From assembly GCA_034687125.1 (NCBI GenBank), contig JAQGBZ010000018.1, forward strand, positions 248,001-312,000: DNA of 64,000 nt, written 5' to 3'. This DNA is from Neelides folsomi. Its lineage: Eukaryota; Arthropoda; Collembola; Neelipleona; Neelidae. The notes beneath the pieces were generated by a model. That model was not told where the DNA came from, ran no database searches, and was given only the letters and a program-made list of their open reading frames with translations. Of this stretch, positions 23,601 through 31,925 are shown piece after piece (the stretch's first letter is position 1; every line of letters starts with the position of its first letter). Made by a program: the position numbers and the translations under genes.

Positions 23601-26600
23601 ATTTACATTGGAGCCAGATAGCCCCCTGGTGTTGAGAGAGGCCGAGGCGGCCGCTGCCAAAAAATCGCATTATTCAATTGATTTGAGCGAGAAGTAGTGC
23701 AATTAATTGGGAGCTATTCATCCTCTTCCTCCGCCCTTTTCATTTGCTCCCTAATGGGGAAAGATAATTAAGTTGCTCTAATGCACCATTAGCTGTAAAC
23801 TGAGGAAGTCTCTGTATTAAATTAAGGCACCGCACAGCCAACCTCTCGCCCTAATTTATTCACAAATTAAGTTCCGGCCAAGATTTTTATTTTCTTCGCA
23901 CCTGCGAAATGTGTTGCTAATTACTAATTATCCGCCATAATGATCACATTACGGCTCTTGAACGATGTTATAAATACAATTATAAAGTGCGAGGATTCTA
24001 AACAATCTGGTTCTCTATTTTATGATAAGAAAATCCTTATAAATACAGTTCATATAGTTCCAGTAAGTTCTACTACGAGTTTTGTATCTCGTTAAGGTTC
24101 AAGTATCTTTATAATTTCAACACTTTAAATAACATTAAATAAATAACAATAATGTTCAACCGTCGACCAAATAACTAAAGTTAAAATAAATTATCAATTT
24201 TCCTAATTATCATGAATGGTTTTGTTCTAACATTGAGCAGTTTATTTCATATAATTAATTACAATATACTATATTTTATATCATAACGTTTCAAAGAAAA
24301 GGAGCAAGTAATATTGTATTATGTTGTTACAATACTTATGTATTATTTAGATGCAAATGAACCGATATCCATAATATTTGGGCGTTATTCGTTTTCTCTT
24401 GCTTTACTTGTGAGCTTTTAGAGATTCAAGTAGCAGCGGCTTCACATAAAGAAACCTTAAGTTCAGCAACATGTTCTTTGACTTACTTAATTTGAGTGAA
24501 AGTGTGTTAAGAGGAACAGAGCAATTAAAAAGGTCTCGAGTGGGGGTGAAGTAAATAGGGGGTTTGGGAGCATAGAATAGATTTATGAAGGAACTGTTGG
24601 TCGCTTGGGCCTCAAGTTAGTGCCGGGCTATGAGGAGAAAATGGTCTGCGGAATGCCGGTGTAGGGGAGGATATTGGATTGGGAAAGTCCGGTAAAAGTC
24701 TGAGGTATTAAGCTGAGATGAAGATGGTGGGAGGAAGGTAAATGTGAATTGTGTGAGGAAGAAAGGTCCATTATTGTATTTAGAACGAACCAACCTCCCC
24801 TCGCCCTCTCAAAGAGCTCAAGGAGAAGCCCAATGGCTCTTGTGGGAGCTTCCTATTTCAAGGGGATAAACAAGACATATTACCTTGTTATGGCCCTTCT
24901 TTTTACCAAAGGCAAGATACCTTCCTTATAAATGATCTGACTGGAGACGATCTCACAAAAACTCAAAAATTCCGCTTGCCTTCCTCGGCATCTTCTCAGC
25001 TTGTCGATCCTTATTAGACATTATGATATGGATATTGACCCTCAGAAGGACAAGACCCACTTCCTTTTCTATTACACCCTCCGGAGGCACACAATAACTT
25101 TCCCCTTTAACATCCCATTACATCTACACCTCTGACCTGTGGCTCTCTTTGAATCGCATTCACGGAATCCATTATGGTCATTCTTTCTCCAACTCTCGTG
25201 GAAGTTTACTACATTACAATTTCGATGAAAGGTTATTCAAATACATTTATTTTAATAGTGGTTGGAAAGTATTTTTGAAAACTATGTGTAATAAAGTAAC
25301 AATGCATCTTAGAAATAATATAAATAGAGAACTTAAAGATACTAGTAAGAAATAACATTAGCAAGAATTAATTAAATTGTTATTTTAGGTCGATTTCCTC
25401 TTCCAAACTTGGTATTGGTAATGCAATAATGGTACATTGGTAGAATTGAATGTATTATATGAAATCGTAAAGTGGTTGAATAAACGGATTTCTCACATTC
25501 ATTCATGAGTCAGATTCGGAATGAAAATTATTCCATCCTGAGGCACCCACATTACTCACATTGAGAAAATAAGAACGTAGCCGCCTTTCAGATCTTAATT
25601 CCCAATTTTTCCCCTCCCGTTCCCTCGGGGGTAAACATTCAAATCAACATATGTTTGCGTTTACCTAAACACGGAAATAATAAAATTCCCCCCCAAATAG
25701 CTAGTGCATTTGGTTTTAAAATGCATTTCGAACCCTCGCCCCAAAAACTAAAGTAAAGTTACAAAAGTTTTTCCCTCTGGGTTACAGAGCGAGTGTCACG
25801 AAGAAAGTTTCACCATATAATTGCCTTCTGTCGCGAGGTGTTGAGTTGATCAACGTGAGTTGAAGATGGATTGAAGTTATGAGGGGGCGATGTTGAGGAA
25901 AGATGCAGCTGTTGTGTCTCATGGTGAAGAGAAGTGGTTTTCTCCATTGGATTAGGAAATGCAATCAGGGATTCACTCCCGAAGAACTTCTCGTAAAATG
26001 CACATCAGAGAATGGAAAAGAATATCGGTGATTTGAAAGTCTAATGGACACTCTACCACTTCAAGAAGTTGGAAAGGAGTGGTGAACCATTCCCATATAA
26101 AACGCCTCTACATAGTCAGCCCAAAGGGATATAAAAGGTTTAAGCCAAGATATCTCATACTTGGATTCAATTAATACTAAACAAATCTCAATGAAATGAA
26201 ATTCACTTAAACATTCAGAAATTGTTTTTCTCAATTTTGTATTAAAAAGTTTAAATAAATTTTAGTTAAATACGAGTACTCGTAATTTAAATAAATCTAC
26301 TAATTTATTTTTTTATAAGTTATTCAAAAACAATAAATTTTAATCCACAAATGCTTTATTGAATTTTATTCAAATCGGCAAAACATATGCAAGACATCAT
26401 TGGGTAAAACCGTATTGAATCAACGTAGAGAAATCAATTTACATCTTTTTGACATTTTGAATGGTTTATGGGTTTTGAGGCGAGCCATTGAGAGCACCAG
26501 TTTAAGTATTTAGCAAAGAAGGATCTTTTAAATTCAACTTATGATGGAAAAAATGAAAAAGAGATTATTTAAAATGAACAAGTTGAATTTAATTAAAGGC

Positions 26601-29600
26601 GCGGGAAACCTGGAAGGAGAATGAATTAATGGGAAGTTTAAGATGGTTTAGGGATTCTGGGAAACTTATTTGGTTTCTCTTTTGCTGAGTTTCCCAATAT
26701 TGGTATTTTCTCGTTTGTGAGAAGAGCTATAAAAATTGAAATATGAATATCATTCATTGGATGACTTTTCCCCTCGAGTCATTTCCCACTCGACGTCTTC
26801 GGAGTCGGGGTTCTCCTCGAGGAGCTGTTGAGCCCAGCGATGAACTAATATTATGCTTCCTCTCCATAATGTCCCATACTTGAGCTATAGAGACTAATAT
26901 TCTTCCCACCCTGTACTTTATCATTCCCCTTGTATCTGATCTACCTACATTTTTTAATAGAAACATAACTTCCAAGGGTCTCTTAATGAAAAAAATTTGT
27001 GTCTTATTTTACAGTGATGTGGGGCAGGATCGTAAAAGACATTAGGACAAGACTTCTACCTTCTTCCAATGAATATGTAAGTCGATATCGATGTCGCTTT
27101 AAGTCCCTCCAAGCCCTCCACCAACTACGGCTTTGATTATTTTAAAAAGTGGAATTATTTTAAAACTTTTCTCGGAAGCGGCTGATGAACGCCGGAGTTA
27201 TGCATGGTCGTGCACCTACCTTGTAGTTAAACATTAAGTTTAATTAAGGAATTAAAAATGTAGGAAGATAAAAATGTTTTGGCAAGGAGGAATGAGGACC
27301 TCGGTACATAAGTACACATACTTAAAAAGGGTCTCTGAGATTTGGGAAGATGAAAAGAATCTCAGGAGGTGGAAATAATGGCTCAAACTTTTTATTTTAC
27401 TTTCCTTAGATGTTTAAGCTCTTTTAGTTCTGTGGTCATTAGGATTCATCTTTGGTAGAATACTAATGATAGGCGGGTTGGTAAGTCACTACAATGGAAC
27501 TGGTCCATAAGAACTACCTTCAATTTCCCTAAAAGAGAAATAAAGCAATGTATAATTGCGGCCCATCCGCCCTGTGTAATTAAACGCCCAATCCCACTGT
27601 AGGGTAAAAAGGCTTTCTTTCTCCTTTTCATTTATTTTTTGGGGGATCGAATGGATTGTCTGCGTGAGAGCTTGAGGAGAACGAGGCTCAACGTGCCATG
27701 ACAAAATGGTCCATGAGGGAAGCATCAGTAGAAATGCTTATTGCTCTCAAAGACCTCCATTTGCAGCATCCTTCTTCTCTCTTCAGATAAAACTAATTTC
27801 AAAAGGCAAGTTTGAGAAGAACGCTCTCCATTCTACGTACTGTTTTACACATTCTGAACTTCCCCATTATAACACTCCCCCGTTTGAGTAGGGCGGCATT
27901 GTATTCAAAATCTCATCCTCGGGATCTTTTTAAAAGGACCTTCAATTTCAAATTTATTCAAAATTCCCCATCCTCCTTAACGTTTATATTACGACACGTA
28001 AACTACCTCCCATTTGTACACAATGGGGAGAATTTTAAATTCCGATTTTTATTCTCATGTGAAATAGACTTAATAGACAACCCAAGTTTTCTATATGAGA
28101 TGAAGAGTGGATTGACGATGGGAGTTTTAAGTAAGATTGGATCTTGAGGCAAGAATTAGCATTTGAGCTCCTTTCATAACATTTCGGAAGAGGAAGTCTC
28201 CCTTTGATTTCCACCAAACTGCAGATTAACTTTCCCTCCTATCAACTAAGTAAATAGATTAAAATCCTTCTTCCCTTCCTCTTAGCCGAATTACATCTAG
28301 AGCCACTTTATTTCCCGCAACAAAGGGAGAACAACTTAAACTCATATATGAAGGATTGTAACTTTCTAAGAGGATCTCCTTCATTATTTCTCTACCCACA
28401 TGTTGGCCTGGGTAAAGACTCTTCGGCACAACATAAAATTAAGAGAAGCGGGGAGTTTGGTAAATAAATACAAAGCTTTTCAAGTGTACTAAATTCCCCC
28501 CCGCTCTTTCCTCACTTCCAACCTCGAGAATTTGGACATTCAACTTTTTTAAGAGATGAGACAAGAGACATAATGAATTTGGAACGAAGGAAACAAGTTG
28601 TAACTTTTTCATCTCTGTCGACCGCCACTTTCAGAAACAAAGTCTTCCTCATTTTTCTGTGGTGGCTGTGGGTGAGTTGAGAAGGAGATGGGAACTTCCC
28701 ATCCTGTGAAATTTAATGCTGCCAAAACCATTTTCTATGCAAATACAAACTCCACACACAGATAAATGCAAAAAAGTTCAGTTGGTAGAGTTCCAAATTA
28801 CCAGCAATTAGAGATAATTCTTTAGCTTTCTCCCTTCCTCCCTTGAGTTCTCTTCAAGGCGTGCTGAGGGATGGAGGCTTCAAGCCGACTTCCAAATTCC
28901 TCCCCCTTCCACCACATAAGGCCATCGGAATTCCATCCAAGAGTTCCCCTCAAGCTCCACTTATTTGTATAATCCTATCTTTTTATCTGTTGCCCTTCTT
29001 GAGATGCACCAGGCACCAGTCTTTTATAGCTGATTATTTATTCACTGTCCAGGGGAGAAGTTTAGAGGAATAAACGGCCTTTGATTTACTCCGCCCTTGT
29101 GTCATTGTTTACCATTTGGAATTTCAACTGGTACATCAGATATTAAAAGAGCTGAATTGGGAATTAGGTTGAGGAGTCAAGAGGGACGTGGATGTATGAA
29201 GGGAACGATAAGGAGTTCAACCCATTTCGTTAGAGTGCTACGGAAAATAAATTGCCAATCTTTTCTCTTTTTCACAAACTCCGCGAAGCTCTGGTTGCTT
29301 AATTCCTACAAGGGCCGGAACTCAACAGCTTCGCATAGGTGACAAGCCGATTTTACGGCCAGTGGGGAAATGCAGAATGAACTTTTCTTTTCAACTTTTA
29401 TCTCGATTTCGCTTTAGTATCCTGTAAATGAATTAAATAGGGAGCGGATGAGAGGGAATGAAAAATAATGGGAAGGTGTGTGATAAAAAGACATGGAGAA
29501 AACTTTATTCCTTAGCCGTAGAGTAAAAAAGACGAGGGAGGCTTGTGGAGATTTTACGAGTGGTTAAGGGAAATTAGGTATTCTGAAACGTCTTGGAAGA

Positions 29601-31875
29601 GGTTTCCTTATTGTATCTCCCAATTTCACAGAAGAACTAGTATTAAGCCAAAGACATATCCCTCAACGGATAGCACCCATGAAGAGATTAAGCATTATGT
29701 ACCAATGTACTTATACAGGGTGAGGCGGGGGATTTTAACCGACCCATTTACTCAAATTTTTTTTTTGTGGATAAACATTTTATTTTCAATTGAATCCCCC
29801 ATAAAACTGATCAATTAGCATTAATCTACATTCCCATGCAGAATATAAGGCTTTGATCCTCTCTATGTCGACAGTACTGAGGTGTGAGGCGTGGCGTAAT
29901 CGTCGGAATTTTGACAAAATGTGTCTTTCGTCTATATATTCTTGAAATGGTCTTTTCCCATATGGGTCTTAACACGTGTTCAATCTAAAAATCACAATTG
30001 ACCTTAACTTTTGATATATTGAGACTTTTTCCAACCCTTTATGTACTTTTCACAGAATAAACGGCATCTCTCCAACCTGTAAAACGCATTCGGTAATTTT
30101 TATCAATACACCCCTTTACCCCTCATCTTGACTCATTTTGATATATCGTTGATTTAACTTGTGAACTTTTCTTTTAATTCGCACTACTTTGTTAATTTTT
30201 CTCTAAAAGCACGGTCGACTGTCCTTTGACTTAAATTTAACCTTATAGCCATTTCACGTTGACTTGGGTTAGATATGATAACTTTTCTGCGAGAAGGGCT
30301 CTGACCAAGCCCTCAACTTCTTGATTTAATTTCTTTCCCATTAGTATTTAAGTTAATATAATGATAATTATTAAAGCAAAGAATGACAAAAAATTGAATT
30401 CCAAAGCGGTTTAATAAATTTAGGCCGGAATTCATCTCTTTGGCGGTCTGATATTTGGGTCGGTTAAAATCCCCCGCCTCACCCTCTGTACGAACTTTCT
30501 CTTTTACACATTACACGATAGCTCATATATAAGTAATTAATATTAGCCATACAATAAAGTATGATAGAATGGATAATAATATAGCCAGAATCCAGAATCT
30601 ATACTTTGGATGGAAGGTGCTATGTGAGTTGCAAGCAAAATTAATTATCGAGTCAAGGAAGTTGAAGCTCGACTCCCACAATTATTCTCTTCTTAATGAC
30701 ACTGATAATTAAAATGTAATTAATGCTGAGCGAACCCTTCTCTGTTAAGCCAAAAACTTAGTTCTCCTTATCCCTCTCGGAGATCCGATTAAACAATCTC
30801 ACTTTTATTTCCACCCTTCTTTAATAGCCGAAGAAGACTCCAAAATCCGAATGATTTTCAAACACACTCTAAAAAGGCATTGCCGGTGAAAGAAATGAAA
30901 GTTGTTTGTAAATTGTCCTATTTAAATGTGTTTGAGTTGTGTTCCATTAAATAATGCTTTATCAGATTGCAGAAAATATACAATTTAATTTCAATTTAAA
31001 TCCAAAACGGCCATAAAACTTTTGAAAAAACGAAAAAGTTCAATAATTTATTGTATTGTAAAAATTAGTATCGACTTTGATTAGAAAATGAATATTCAAA
31101 GGAAATGGTTATTTGAGTAAGATGCTTCGACTGCTTTCTTTAACTTTGTCATTTAATTTATGTAAAGAGAATTTGGAGAATTTTCTCCTTTATTAACTTA
31201 CAACTAATCGATGAGATAATTTGAATAAATTAGGTATATAAGGTTAAAATTGTGGCAAAACATGATTCAGTTAGCAACTTTAGCCATGTAACTTAATTAA
31301 TCTCATTAACAAACGGACAAAAGCTTGAATCCTTTATTAAATAATGCACAATGTGATTGACTTAACGTGAATGCAAATTGTCATGTTTTATTGTAAATAG
31401 AATAGAGGATTTATCATACATTCTTCATCTTACATTTTCGAATTATTGTAATTTGTAATTTTCTAAAAATTTTAATAGCCTAGAATTATTGAACTAAATA
31501 TTTGACGATGAAAAAGTTAGAATTTATTTTATTTTAAGGTGTCCATTAAAAGTATGCTCATAAAGAGTTTTTGAATCCAAGATTTTTGGCCTTCTTCTGT
31601 CCAAATTCGGAATAGGTTAAGAGTTGAAGCTGTGTGAATAATTTCATGTTTATACGAAAAGCAAAAGAGCATGTCGAGAGCATTTTAGAGAGGATGTGAA
31701 GTAAAATATGTTCTTGCGACTTGGTCGTAAGAATGGTGAGGTTGGGGTGACTTTGGGGGCCAAGTGGAGACAAGTGGGCTCTTTTAGCTACAAAGGTAAT
31801 AAAAGCCATTTTACCTGATGGATGATTTCCGATGGCTAAAGCACCGAAAAATGCGAGGAGAAAAAAATTTGACAT
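8178..31875 (-). CDS. DIP: DIP-family (Dpr-interacting protein / lachesin-like) three-Ig cell-surface protein, ten coding exons
   Basis: Joined exons: 31875-31815, 17747-17629, 14571-14386, 14214-14022, 12426-12371, 12272-12200, 10030-9911, 9121-9014, 8825-8763, 8605-8178. They total 1407 nt, or 468 residues plus stop, and every intron is GT-AG and frame-consistent. Residues 1-20 form a signal peptide. Ig1 has Cys51, Trp63 and Cys112; Ig2 Cys155, Trp167 and Cys210; Ig3 Cys253, Trp265 and Cys310. The DIP hallmarks HTHVITHN, YMCQINTDPM, VVIPPDF, YLCIASN.VPPS and VPNQLVGAP are all present. Sequons lie at N38, N164 and N174. An acidic run at about 350-367 and a tail ending FYLLLLLLH suggest a hydrophilic stalk and a GPI anchor. 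Known family role: neuronal surface receptors that bind Dpr proteins to specify synaptic partners. From memory, the Ig2-Ig3 linker recalls the DIP-alpha branch; the exact orthologue is unproven. A vertebrate IgLON identity fits less well. Confidence 0.95.
8763..8825 (-). CDS. DIP: DIP exon 9: end of Ig3
   Basis: A 63-nt exon with acceptor CCAATTCAG and strong donor CAAG|GTAAGC. It encodes GTFHCIAKNSLGDVDSIVKL plus Gln326. It supplies Cys310 and the CIAKNSLG signature that closes the third Ig domain in this family. Confidence 0.95.
8875..8969. mobile_element. 95-bp foldback MITE in DIP intron 8
   Basis: Two 33-bp arms (8875-8907 and 8937-8969) starting TACTCCCC and sharing CGGCGAATGAATTGACAAAA are inverted copies with only two mismatches, separated by a loop of about 29 bp. 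The outermost bases are TA on each side, fitting a TA target site. It has no coding capacity. It makes up half of the 188-bp intron and stops about 45 bp from each splice site. Confidence 0.85.
9014..9121 (-). CDS. DIP: DIP exon 8: middle of Ig3
   Basis: A 108-nt exon between acceptor TTTTCCCAG and donor CAG|GTAGAC. It encodes GSMIISGERFEVREVTKSMF, then EVKMILIIKNFRRSDA, the D-E strands of Ig3 ending in the SDAG motif that precedes the second cysteine. Phase 1 on both sides. Confidence 0.93.
9122..9910 (-). other. DIP intron 7
   Basis: 789 bp between Ig3 exons. It has several short frames and purine- or pyrimidine-rich runs but nothing recognisable. Confidence 0.85.
9911..10030 (-). CDS. DIP: DIP exon 7: Ig2-Ig3 linker and first half of Ig3
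   Basis: After acceptor CAATGCAG the frame reads FHPVIHVPNQLVGAPL, then NTDVTLEC with Cys253, then FPRSIHFWMKDS with Trp265. The linker HPxIxVPNQLVGAP is the part that recalls DIP-alpha-type paralogues. The donor CTG|GTGAGT is strong, phase 1. Confidence 0.95.
10031..12199 (-). other. DIP intron 6
   Basis: 2169 bp. AT-rich at 10100-10350, then mixed DNA with a pyrimidine-rich run at about 11330-11370. A 133-codon open frame at 10971-11372 on the minus strand has no recognisable motif. No internal exon seen. Confidence 0.8.
12200..12272 (-). CDS. DIP: DIP exon 6: end of Ig2
   Basis: The acceptor TGTTTTGCAG and donor T|GTAAGC flank 73 nt. The translation is GPYLCIASNAVPPSISKRIM followed by VSVH. 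It carries Cys210, which closes the Ig2 disulfide, and the strongly conserved CIASN and VPPS.SKR motifs. Phase 0 in, phase 1 out. Confidence 0.95.
12371..12426 (-). CDS. DIP: DIP exon 5: middle of Ig2
   Basis: This 56-nt exon has acceptor CTTTTTAG and donor ATG|GTAAGT, a perfect donor. With the carried-over G it encodes VSVYEGNVLRLLKVSRADM, the strand D-E region that in the family reads like VEGE.L.L.KVSR. It is too short to find by ORF length; it was found by donor, acceptor and family match. It ends in phase 0. Confidence 0.93.
12427..14021 (-). other. DIP intron 4
   Basis: 1595 bp, including a splice-like pair at 13010-13070 that I rejected as a normal exon because it breaks the reading frame. 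Otherwise no features except the CGCTC repeat. Confidence 0.8.
13692..13707 (+). repeat. CGCTC tandem repeat in DIP intron 4
   Basis: Three tandem copies of CGCTC within a GC-richer block; a further CCGCTC follows shortly after. Confidence 0.6.
14022..14214 (-). CDS. DIP: DIP exon 4: Ig1-Ig2 linker and first half of Ig2
   Basis: It opens ISYLEVVIPPDFI, the standard DIP linker, then EGSPVKLTC with Cys155 and NITWRRENG with Trp167. Sequons lie at N164 and N174. The exon ends KSPSGAKAH plus one base (phase 1). Its donor G|GTACGG departs from consensus at +4 to +6, but a stop codon follows a few codons later and the next exon restores the family alignment, so the boundary is well constrained. 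Confidence 0.93.
14386..14571 (-). CDS. DIP: DIP exon 3: C-terminal half of Ig1
   Basis: These 186 nt (62 codons, phase 0 at both ends) begin VGWVRADSKAIQAIHTHVIT and end YMCQINTDPMISQ. It carries the core Trp63 and second Cys112 of Ig1 with the EEDRGSYMC strand-F signature. This is the most family-diagnostic block in the window. The acceptor is GTTCTTGGCAG and the donor CAG|GTATTT. In the DIP family this domain provides the Dpr-binding face; that role is inferred for this protein. Confidence 0.97.
14572..17628 (-). other. DIP intron 2
   Basis: 3057 bp. The longest frames (15784-16149, 16539-16979 and 16757-17242) overlap one another on opposite strands and match nothing I recognise. I read them as chance open stretches in less AT-rich intron DNA. 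Confidence 0.75.
17629..17747 (-). CDS. DIP: DIP exon 2: N-terminal half of Ig1
   Basis: A T-rich acceptor ending TTTTTTCAG precedes 119 nt open in one frame. It encodes the first strands of Ig1 with the sequon NVT at residue 38, the first disulfide Cys51 (FTCIV) and GLAGYR just before the next exon. The donor is CGG|GTAATT, phase 0, with weak positions +4 to +6. The next exon continues directly with VGWVRAD, so the Ig1 Cys-to-Trp spacing of 12 residues is normal for DIP proteins. Confidence 0.93.
17748..19733 (-). other. DIP intron 1, part right of exon 2
   Basis: About 2 kb with no recognisable coding or repeat signal. A partial echo of the MULE end motif (GGCTCAATAATACATT) lies at about 19694-19709, just outside the MULE. 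Confidence 0.75.
19734..19742. repeat. 9-bp target-site duplication, left copy
   Basis: ATTTGCAAC directly outside the left MULE end, identical to 21883-21891. Confidence 0.88.
19743..19895 (+). repeat. MULE left terminal inverted repeat with ACCTCAAT motif array
   Basis: About 100 bp pairs closely with the right end, including the shared block AGAGATTT.CCCTTCATGAGAA. Inside and beyond it, variants of ACCTCAAT recur six times at irregular 15-35 bp spacing, as ACCTCAC, CCCTCAAT, ACCTCAATG (twice), GGCTCAATG and ACCTCAATA. Confidence 0.88.
20211..21601 (+). pseudogene. MULE transposase remnant (FLYWCH ... SWIM), catalytic core lost
   Basis: A probable start at 20211 gives MSQMLQFYSSESEEEYEEPV followed by a KKPKK nuclear-signal-like patch, then a stop. 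Around 20400-20520 a FLYWCH-like region reads KCEAKM and, after a frame change, DHTHEEK. At 20525-20790 a long open stretch includes KAILRQLRLEGIEEPKVTQI. At about 20793-20860 it reads KAFRFFLTTQRLISL, the usual lead-in to the MULE catalytic domain. The text then jumps to a C-terminal segment (about 20900-21455) with GRVPNASSTNNALE, typical of regions after the last catalytic residue, so the three DDE acids are absent. The final SWIM zinc motif CSCPFY...KHLVG spans a frame change near 21450 and has Phe where the third ligand Cys is expected. A basic RKRGRPSKAKK tail ends at 21601. Confidence 0.85.
21739..21882 (-). repeat. MULE right terminal inverted repeat with ACCTCAAT motif array
   Basis: Read on the minus strand this mirrors the left end, beginning GGGTATATAATAAACCACCT and carrying ACCTCAG, TCCTCAAT, ACCTCAATA, ACCTCAATT and ACCTCAATA in order. 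The two ends diverge inward of the AGAGATTT block, as expected of an old copy. Confidence 0.88.
21883..21891. repeat. 9-bp target-site duplication, right copy
   Basis: ATTTGCAAC directly outside the right MULE end, identical to 19734-19742. Confidence 0.88.
21892..29713 (-). other. DIP intron 1, middle part
   Basis: 7.8 kb, mostly mixed-composition DNA with many purine- or pyrimidine-rich runs. It contains the 12-bp inverted repeat at 22719 and the perfect palindrome TACGAGTACTCGTA at 26271-26284. No exon or complete element seen. Confidence 0.7.
22719..22747. repeat. Perfect 12-bp inverted repeat in DIP intron 1
   Basis: GAATTTGTGTCA, a 5-nt spacer, then TGACACAAATTC. It is flanked by no terminal-repeat element, so it could be a binding site or a small hairpin. 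Confidence 0.75.
29714..30490 (-). mobile_element. TA-flanked DNA transposon relic (Tc1/mariner-like) in DIP intron 1
   Basis: Inverted ends TACAGGGTGAGGCGGGGGAT (left) and TACAGAGGGTGAGGCGGGGG (right, minus strand), continuing through TTTTAACCGACCCA, bound 777 bp. TA outermost on both sides fits a TA duplication. On the minus strand an ATG at 30341 opens MGKKLNQEVEGLVRALLAEK. After a frame change comes REMAIRLNLSQRTVDRAF, which reads like the helix-turn-helix of a Tc1/mariner transposase. No catalytic region is recognisable, so this is a shrunken, decayed copy. Confidence 0.82.
30491..31814 (-). other. DIP intron 1, part next to exon 1
   Basis: 1.3 kb of AT-rich DNA; no feature beyond the exon 1 donor at its right edge. 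Confidence 0.75.
31815..31875 (-). CDS. DIP: DIP exon 1: start codon and signal peptide
   Basis: The start ATG (31873-31875) follows TTCAAA, a good arthropod start context. It encodes MSNFFLLAFFGALAIGNHPS, a short polar start, a hydrophobic core and small residues suited to signal-peptidase cleavage near residue 16. The exon ends in phase 1 at TCAG|GTAAAA. The leftover G joins AT of the next exon to give Asp21. The phase match and signal character support this exon, but 14 kb separates it from exon 2, so a different first exon is conceivable. Confidence 0.8.
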
Positions 31876-31923
31876 TTTGAACGGTGAATCTCCTTGGCGT
31901 TGGTTCCTTGTGGGTCACTGACT
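31876..31923 (-). promoter_or_regulatory. Candidate DIP transcription start (TCAGTC initiator) and short 5' UTR
   Basis: Minus-strand TCAGTCA at 31925-31919 matches the arthropod initiator TCAKTY, with the +1 A at 31923, 48 nt before the DIP start codon. No TATA box lies 25-35 nt upstream. The surrounding DNA (to about 32060) is richer in G and C than the flanks. Alternatively this stretch is the end of a longer leader or contains an acceptor (CACTCAG) for an upstream leader exon. Confidence 0.35.
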
Positions 31924-31925
31924 GA

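Noticed and set aside
23242-23670. 142-codon minus-strand open frame in DIP intron 1
   Set aside because: No domain or splice context; two plus-strand frames overlap it, as expected for a chance GC-richer block.
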